From: an uncultured Clostridia bacterium
Lineage (GTDB): Bacteria; Bacillota; Clostridia; TANB77; CAG-508
DNA: 28,463 nucleotides
Direction of reading: 5' to 3'
Assembly (NCBI GenBank): GCA_947627785.1
Contig: CANQXC010000102.1
Coordinates: forward strand, 1 to 28,463
In this document: piece after piece, positions 23,601 through 28,463 of the stretch
How positions within the stretch are numbered: the stretch's first letter is position 1
How the letters are laid out: the number at the start of each line of letters is the position of its first letter
The notes under the pieces: generated by a model
Databases searched by the model: none
Told to the model about the DNA's origin: nothing
The model's input: the letters and a program-made list of their open reading frames with translations, nothing else
Program-made: the position numbers and the translations under genes

Positions 23601-23923
23601 GTTAAGAAATTTAAGTTGTTTTTTTCTTGTTCTAATATAGAATGTATTAACATTGCTTTTCCTGATTTTGTAATTATGTTGCTATTTGCTCCTCCTACTT
23701 CTGTAAAAATACGATTTGCTATACGATTAAAACTTATTACTTCTGCGTTTAGGGAAGCGCTGTTTTCAAGTGTTTTTAGTAAATTTTTCTCTGCTGAATA
23801 CGAATATTGTTCTGGAGTAATTATATATATTTTTTTATTTGCGTTTATATTTTTCTTTATTTCATTCATACAAAAGGTGCTTTTCCCTGTTCCTGCTCTT
23901 CCATAAATAAATCTTAATCCCAT
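20657..23923 (-). CDS. addB: ATP-dependent helicase/nuclease subunit B (AddB)
   Basis: About 1088 aa from ATG 23923 (MGLRFIYGRAGTGKS). An ATG 12 bp earlier sits almost on the AGAAGGG SD and is less likely. AddAB processes double-strand ends for recombination. The P-loop GRAGTGKS is at residues 8-15. The C-terminal RecB-like nuclease has GKVDRIDIAENEEG, IRIIDYKSS and QIQLLTY, so its active site looks intact. The Fe-S staple cysteines are one in QYKKCPFSFHLKYG and three at the end (CKYCEYKTICGF). The Lys/Ile/Asn/Glu-rich composition follows the local base bias. AddA, usually the next gene, is absent here: coaD follows instead. Confidence 0.93.
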   Translation of the reverse strand: MGLRFIYGRAGTGKSTFCMNEIKKNINANKKIYIITPEQYSYSAEKNLLKTLENSASLNAEVISFNRIANRIFTEVGGANSNIITKSGKAMLIHSILEQEKNNLNFLTNSQDNIELVLKEITEMKKHSITTQKIDEKIEKIEDIKLKAKLNDINKIYKLYEENIKNKYIDEEDVLTRLYEKIPESKMFNNAIVYIDEFAGFTTQEYKILTEILKKAEQVNVTVCTDNLENNTTQETDIFYFNKNFIKILTDCAQNVDKKIEKPIFLEKKYRFKNEELNHLEENIYNNKFIKYNKKNKNIKLFLASTPYSEIERIAGEITKLVREEKIQYKDIAIITKNLNEINNIIKAVFGKYNIPIFIDEKSEITENILIKYVLSILEIFANNWKSEYVFNYIKSGFTDIEENEIYELEKYCKKYGIDRSKWYKKDWNEFNNLRKKIVEPLVELKNSFNKEKTAQEISEQIYKYLLKNNIAEKLNEKIKKLEKIGEIEKAEEYKASNDILVDVLDEIVIFFKDEKMSVDKYKEILKIGLANKELGKIPQVIDQVIVGDIDRTRSHKVKVVFIMGVNDGVFPSVNKNEGFINDKDREILKEIDLELAKGTLENLYEDQFNIYKALTTAEEKLYISYVSANKDGATLRPSILISKIKKIFPQIQEESNIIEEKFEIGNINATFEELLKNIRKMKNNQKIDDIWIDIFNWYNKNDIWKNKLKNSLKGLEYTNIAEKINEENIKKLYGKTLKTSISKLEQYKKCPFSFHLKYGLKIKEEEEYKIKALDTGSFMHEVLDTFFETVENIREIEDKEIEKIINEIIDEKLKLEKNYIFSSSAKFIVLTNRLKKTIQTSIKYIVYQMKISDFRPSGHEVEFNKTIDNIEIIGKVDRIDIAENEEGKFIRIIDYKSSEKNIDLNQVIAGTQIQLLTYVDAISEKENREPAGILYFNLIEPIISENRNLNDEEIEERIRKSFKMKGLILADIKVIKMMDKNIEKGSSSIIPVYLNKDGNISESRSSTITKEEFQKLQNTTKKIIKQIAKEILSGKIDIKPMYNKKNKTTSCKYCEYKTICGFNPSINEYEYLQNKSKEMILEEIKNN

Positions 23924-24082
23924 AATAATTTTCATTCCCTTCTTGTTTTATTACAAAAATTTGATTTTTTTAATAGCTCTAATCACAATAATTTTGAATT
24001 AATATGTATATGTATGTTTTATTAATACTCCTTTTTTTACAATAAATACTTCTCTTTTTCTTTTACATTTTAACAGAAAAAA

Positions 24083-24105
24083 GGAGAATATTCAACATAT
24101 TCCCC
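24083..24105 (-). terminator. Terminator of gyrA
   Basis: On the minus strand GGGGAATAT pairs with ATATTCTCC (one G-U pair), 5-nt loop, followed by a T run (complement of A7 at 24076-24082). Confidence 0.8.
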
Positions 24106-24136
24106 TCTTAAAATTTATATAATACCTCTCGCAATT

Positions 24137-26572
24137 CTATTCTTCATCTTTTTCTGGTTCTATTTTTTCTATGCTTACTACTTTTCCTTCATTTGTTCTC
24201 ATTAATGTTACTCCTTGAGTTGAACGACCTAAAACGCTTATTTCTGCAACATTTAATCTTATTATTGTGCCTGTATCTGTTATTAGCATTACATCATCTT
24301 CTTCATTTACTATTTTTACTCCTACTATTTCTCCTGTTTTTGGTGTTATTTTATATGTTATAACTCCTTTTCCACCTCTTACTTGTACCCTATATTCATC
24401 TAATTCCGTTCTTTTTCCAAAGCCATTTTCTGTTATTGCAAGTAAAGTTGATTTACTTCCTGCTAAGATTGATTCCATACCTATTACGCAATCGTCTGTA
24501 TCAAGTCTTATTCCTATAACCCCTTGAGATACCCTTCCTACTGGTCTTACGTCTTTTTCATCAAATGTAATGCACATTCCTTTTTTAGTAACCAAAACAA
24601 CGTTGTCTTCTCCATCTGTTAGTCTAACATCAATTAGCTCATCATCTTCTTTTAAGTTTATTGATTGTAATCCTGTTTTTCTTGCTGTATTATACTCTGC
24701 CAAGCTTGTTTTCTTAATTAAACCATTCTTTGTTGCAAATAATAAATATTTACCTTCTGCAAAGTTTTGTATTGGTATTATTGTAGATATTTTCTCTCCT
24801 GCATCTAATGTTAGCAAGTTTACAATTGCTGTTCCTTTTGCAGTTCTGCCAGATTCTGGAACTTCGTATCCTCTTAATCTGTATAATTTTCCTTTATTAC
24901 TAAAGAATAATATTGTATCATGTGTTGAAGCTGTGAAGATTTGCTTTACAAAGTCGTCCTCTTTAGTAACCATTCCAGTAATTCCTTTTCCACCACGTCT
25001 CTGGCTCTTATATGTATCTATTGGCATTCTTTTTATATATCCAAAATGTGTAAGAGCTATTACACTTTGCTCTTCTTTTATTAAATCTTCTACCTCAAAT
25101 TCGCCTTCTGCTGCTACTATTTTTGTTTTTCTTTCATCACCAAATTTTTCTTTTACATCTAATAATTCTTCTTTTATTATTTGATATACTAAAGTTTCAC
25201 TTGATAATATTTCTTTTAAATGTGCTATTAATTTCATCAATTCGTTGTATTCTTCTTCAATTTTTTCTCTTTGCAATCCTGATAAAGTCTTTAATCTCAT
25301 ATCTAATATTGCTTGTGCTTGAATTTCAGAAAGTCCAAATCTTTCCATTAATCTTTCTTTTGCATCGTCATATGATGAACGTATAATGTTAATTACTTCA
25401 TCTATATTGTCTAATGCAATTTTTAATCCTTCTAATATATGTGCTCTTGCCTCTGCCTTGTCTAAGTCAAATTTTGTTCTTCTTAATACTACTTTTCTTC
25501 TATGTTCTATATAATGGTCTAAACATTCTCTTAGAGTTAATATTTTTGGTTCTCCATTTACTAATGCAAGCATTATAACACCAAATGTATCCTGCATTTG
25601 TGTATTTTTATATAATAAATTAAGTACTACTCTTGCATTTGCATCTCTTTTTAATTCTATAACTATTCTTACTTTTTCTTCTCTATCTGATTCATCTCTA
25701 ATTGCTGATATTCCTTCAATTCTTTTTTCTTTTACTAAATCAGCTATGTTTTCTATTAATTTTGCTTTGTTTACTTGATATGGTAATGATGATACAATTA
25801 TTCTTTGTTTTCCTCCTGCCATTTCTTCAATTTCTGCCTCTGCTCTTAATGTTAATTTTCCACGTCCTGTTGTATATGCTTCTCTTATTCCTTCTCTTCC
25901 TAAAATAGTAGCTCCCGTAGGAAAATCTGGACCTTTTATTACAGACATTAAATCTTCGTTTGTTACATTATCTTCATCTATTATCTTGATTATTCCATCT
26001 ACTAGTTCACCTAAATTATGTGGTGGTATATTTGTTGCCATTCCTACAGCTATACCTGATGAACCATTTGCTAGTAACGCAGGTATTTGTGCTGGTAAAA
26101 CTGTTGGTTCTTGCAATCTATCATCAAAGTTTGGCATGAATTCTACTGTGTTTTTTTCTATGTCTGTTAACATATATAAAGCCAATTTAGACATTCTTGC
26201 TTCTGTATAACGATATGCTGCAGGTGGATCACCATCTATTGAACCAAAATTTCCATGTCCATCAACAAACATATATCTTAAAGAAAAATCTTGTGCCATT
26301 CTAACCAATGCATCATATACTGAAGAGTCTCCATGTGGATGATATCTTCCTAAAACGTCTCCTACTGTTGTAGCACATTTTCTATATGGCTTGTCTGGTG
26401 TAAATCCATCTTCATGCATTGTGTATAAAATTCTTCTATGTACTGGTTTTAAGCCATCTCTAACATCTGGTAATGCACGTGCAACAATAACACTCATTGC
26501 ATAATCAATATATGCTGTTCTCATTTCATTTTCTATATCTCTTTGTATAATATTTTCTTCTGCCTTATCCAT
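24137..26572 (-). CDS. gyrA: DNA gyrase subunit A
   Basis: 811 aa. The cleavage-religation subunit of gyrase. The active tyrosine is Y122 in AAYRYTEAR. The quinolone region reads HPHGDSSVYDALVRMAQ with S83 and D87, the susceptible-type residues in E. coli numbering. The GyrA box QRRGGKG near residue 520 (IDTYKSQRRGGKGITGM), which wraps DNA, separates it from ParC. Six C-terminal beta-propeller blades can be followed, with a short acidic tail (KIEPEKDEE). SD AAGGGGA precedes ATG 26572. gyrB is not adjacent: the next gene upstream is an unknown protein, so gyrA appears to be transcribed alone from the promoter at 26608-26636. Confidence 0.97.
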   Translation of the reverse strand: MDKAEENIIQRDIENEMRTAYIDYAMSVIVARALPDVRDGLKPVHRRILYTMHEDGFTPDKPYRKCATTVGDVLGRYHPHGDSSVYDALVRMAQDFSLRYMFVDGHGNFGSIDGDPPAAYRYTEARMSKLALYMLTDIEKNTVEFMPNFDDRLQEPTVLPAQIPALLANGSSGIAVGMATNIPPHNLGELVDGIIKIIDEDNVTNEDLMSVIKGPDFPTGATILGREGIREAYTTGRGKLTLRAEAEIEEMAGGKQRIIVSSLPYQVNKAKLIENIADLVKEKRIEGISAIRDESDREEKVRIVIELKRDANARVVLNLLYKNTQMQDTFGVIMLALVNGEPKILTLRECLDHYIEHRRKVVLRRTKFDLDKAEARAHILEGLKIALDNIDEVINIIRSSYDDAKERLMERFGLSEIQAQAILDMRLKTLSGLQREKIEEEYNELMKLIAHLKEILSSETLVYQIIKEELLDVKEKFGDERKTKIVAAEGEFEVEDLIKEEQSVIALTHFGYIKRMPIDTYKSQRRGGKGITGMVTKEDDFVKQIFTASTHDTILFFSNKGKLYRLRGYEVPESGRTAKGTAIVNLLTLDAGEKISTIIPIQNFAEGKYLLFATKNGLIKKTSLAEYNTARKTGLQSINLKEDDELIDVRLTDGEDNVVLVTKKGMCITFDEKDVRPVGRVSQGVIGIRLDTDDCVIGMESILAGSKSTLLAITENGFGKRTELDEYRVQVRGGKGVITYKITPKTGEIVGVKIVNEEDDVMLITDTGTIIRLNVAEISVLGRSTQGVTLMRTNEGKVVSIEKIEPEKDEE

Positions 26573-26607
26573 TCTATTTCCCCTTTTCCTTAAATTTTTA
26601 CATTGTT

Positions 26608-26636
26608 ATTATATATGAATAAACAAATTTTTTCAA
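26608..26636 (-). promoter_or_regulatory. Promoter of gyrA
   Basis: Minus strand TTGAAA (26631-26636), 17-bp spacer, TATAAT (26608-26613), about 36 bp upstream of the start codon. Confidence 0.75.
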
Positions 26637-26712
26637 GAGATTTTTTGTTTTTTCTTGCCTTGAACTGTATTATTTCATTTTAAGAAGTTTGACTTAATAA
26701 AGCAATATTATA

Positions 26713-26749
26713 ATGAAAAAATAAAAATAATTTTTTTTATTTTTTTCAT
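26713..26749 (-). terminator. A/T-only hairpin downstream of the unknown gene
   Basis: A 15-bp stem with one bulge (26713-26727 with 26734-26749), almost only A-T pairs, closed by ATG/CAT. It could end the minus-strand transcript of the unknown gene; the remaining gap up to 26849 shows nothing else clear. Confidence 0.4.
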
Positions 26750-26849
26750 AGAGGAAAGCAGTAATAAGGGGCCTTTTTTTCATTCTTCTGTGATACAAGT
26801 TATTTATCATCCACCCATATTCTTTTACTAGTGTTGATGTGTATAATTT

Positions 26850-27606
26850 TTATCCAACCAACATTTCTGCTAATTCTTTTTCTTCACTACTTAAATTAAA
26901 ATCTTTTCCTTTATTTTTTATTAATTCATGTAAATTTTCTACGGTTCTTGCCTTTTTTAAAGTTTCTTCTAAAGGAATAACAGTTTTAAAATATTCTTGT
27001 ATTTTACTATATTGGTATTCCATATTATTAAAATCTTTTTCTTCATAATATTTATACCATTTATCTATGTATCCATCCATTTTTTCAACAGCTTCTGCCT
27101 GATTTCCTAATGTTTCTTCTATATTATTTGCTATTGTATTCATAATAGTATCTTTACCTTTTTCTATCATACTTGATACATCTCTTGTTATATAACCTTT
27201 GCTTTTTGCCCAATCAATACCCGTACTTAATAGATCAGAAATTGTATCTATTAAGCCTCCGTTTTTTTATTGCATCTTTTATTTGAGATATATTTTCGAA
27301 ATTTCCTGTTACTATTCCAGTCAAACTTTTTCCTAAATTTGTTGCTTCCTTTATAGCTGTATCTATGGCTGCTGAAAATCCCTCTGTTAACAGACTATCC
27401 TTTACTGCAATAAATTCATCTTCTATAACATTTGGTAATATTGCTTTTAATCCAATATTTATTCCTTTATTTATAGCTTGTCCTACTTTAGTTTCTATAA
27501 ACTTATCTTGTTCTTTTTCCAAATTTTCATTTGAAATTGAACTCGCAATTCTCAAATTTTTTTCATCAGTTAATTGTTGAAAATTTACTAAAATATCTTC
27601 ATTCAT
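26850..27606 (-). pseudogene. Unknown 251-aa protein, split by a frameshift
   Basis: Two minus-strand frames form one protein if one base is removed from the T7 run at 27262-27268 (A7 in the coding strand). The first frame starts at ATG 27606 after an AGGAGG SD (MNEDILVNFQQLTDEKNL) and would stop after DAIKKRRLNRYNF. The corrected frame reads DAIKNGGLIDTISDLLSTGI, continues through WAKSKGYITRDVSSMIEKG and ends LAEMLVG at 26850. The protein is helical and soluble; residues 40-125 are rich in Gly/Ala/Ile (INKGINIGLKAILPNV), and the C-terminal third is charged coiled-coil-like. I do not recognise the family. The open second frame without SD supports one interrupted gene rather than two genes. 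Confidence 0.7.
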
Positions 27607-28463
27607 ATTTTACCTCCTATAATATTATTTTAATAATAACAGCTGTTTTATTTTTAACATTTTAAATGTATAATATATTACTTAAAAAATTTTTTAATTA
27701 TATTTTTATATGTATAATTTTTTTATAATTTAAATATAATTAATAATTATTTTTATATATTTTATTTTTATTACATATTTTAAATTATTATTTTATAATT
27801 TAATTTTACTTTTAAAAATTTATTTTTTTATTTATATGTCATTATTCATTTTTTAATAAATCTTTTTTTATTATTTATTTTATTATTTTATTTAATTTAT
27901 TTTTCTTAGTTTATCTTTTTCTTATATTAAATTTATTTTTAATATAATATTTATTCTGTAATATAATTTGTTTTTTATTTTATACTAATAAAATATTACA
28001 TTTTTGTTACATTTCTTTTTTATTATGTTACACTTAAATTTACTTTTAATTTTTTATATTATGAGTTATGTTTTTGTCTTTTTTGTAAAATTATTTCATA
28101 AATTTTTATATTTCCGTTTGTATATTTTTGTCTTTCACTTTTTATTCTTTATCCAATAATTTTTATCTGAATTTTTAATTTGTTCTCTTTTTTACCAATT
28201 TCTTTTTTGTTGTCTTTTTGATTTTTTGGTAACTTTAACCTTTTTTGGTTGTTTTAACTTTTTTCTTTAATCCGTAGCTATTTTCCCTCAAGATTTTACA
28301 TTTTTCTTTCATTGTTCCCTTATTTTTTCTTTTTTGTTTCTTTTATTCTTTTAATTTCTTTTCTATATGTTTTTATCGTTTCTTCCATTTTATTTTCTCT
28401 TCTTTTTGATATCCTTTTTCTTTCAATTTGTTTTTCTTTTTAGTCAATCCTTCTTTTCTTGTT
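27607..28463. other. 857-bp T-rich, apparently non-coding region
   Basis: No convincing gene. The plus strand is strongly T-rich and G-poor, increasingly pyrimidine-rich after about 28000, so the minus strand reads as A/G tracts. A 16-bp palindrome of A and T occurs at 27682-27697. On the minus strand there are short Lys/Glu/Arg-rich frames: 28235-28312 (25 aa, MKEKCKILRENSYGL start, SD-like AAGGGA), 28320-28388 (22 aa), and an open frame entering from the right edge and stopping at 28373. These may be remnants of a decayed gene or chance products of base bias. Confidence 0.45.

Noticed and set aside
23316..23906. Plus-strand ORF of 196 codons
   Set aside because: Antisense shadow of addB with hydrophobic, Phe/Ser-rich composition caused by the complementary AT-rich codons.
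26770..26849. Extra small gene between gyrA and the unknown gene
   Set aside because: Short frames only, no SD-supported start on either strand.
28373..28463. Possible 3' end of a gene entering from the right edge on the minus strand
   Set aside because: Open for 29 codons up to the edge, but almost only Lys/Glu/Arg from a purine tract; cannot be supported without the adjoining sequence.
1..28463. tRNA, rRNA, CRISPR or IS elements
   Set aside because: No T-loop-like GTTCGAATC segments, repeat-spacer arrays, transposase motifs or paired terminal repeats were seen on either strand.

Overview
The window looks like chromosome from a very AT-rich, anaerobic, spore-forming member of the Firmicutes (Clostridia-like). 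The grounds are: DnaD/DnaI-type replication proteins, an AddB-type repair subunit, a PerR-rubrerythrin peroxide-defence pair, CotF-like spore coat proteins behind a sporulation-type promoter, strong SD sequences, and many TTGACA-17-TATAAT type promoters. TGA, TAA and TAG all behave as stops. I see no tRNA, rRNA, IS element, phage module or CRISPR array.

Layout. 1-1.8 kb: an ECF sigma factor and its translationally coupled membrane anti-sigma factor, both on the minus strand. 1.9-2.2 kb: a small XRE regulator broken by one base. 2.3-2.56 kb: a compact, convergent two-RNA locus not explained by ordinary genes. It has a 22-codon hydrophobic ORF on the minus strand, a ~78-nt counter-transcript on the plus strand, a shared bidirectional terminator, and direct repeats that let the counter-transcript pair with the ORF's SD and start region. 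This is the architecture of the enterococcal par (Fst/RNA II) type I toxin-antitoxin system, but with a different peptide; it is the main discovery candidate. 2.6-4.7 kb: DnaD-like and DnaI/DnaC-like replication proteins. 4.8-5.9 kb: perR-rbr operon with a palindromic operator. 5.9-9.1 kb: a type-2 isoleucyl-tRNA synthetase whose class I HIGH motif is changed to GIHH. 9.3-11.1 kb: an M23 peptidase and two small spore-coat proteins.

11.2-18.7 kb: two stand-alone small-protein genes (38 and 50 aa), each with its own promoter and terminator, flank pcrA (C-terminus frameshifted), a low-molecular-weight phosphatase, and a pilin-like/rnhB/pdp operon. A membrane-anchored HtrA protease follows. 18.8-26.6 kb, all minus strand: type-4 uracil-DNA glycosylase, coaE, coaD, addB and gyrA, which are genome maintenance and coenzyme A genes. 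26.8-27.6 kb: one unknown gene split by an A7 frameshift. 27.6-28.5 kb: an 850-bp T-rich, apparently non-coding stretch.

Three genes (xre, pcrA, the 26.85-27.6 kb gene) are each repaired by removing exactly one base from a homopolymer or doublet. This points to sequencing or assembly insertions, or to recent decay. All coordinates and motifs come from reading the sequence; family assignments are from recognition, not database searches.
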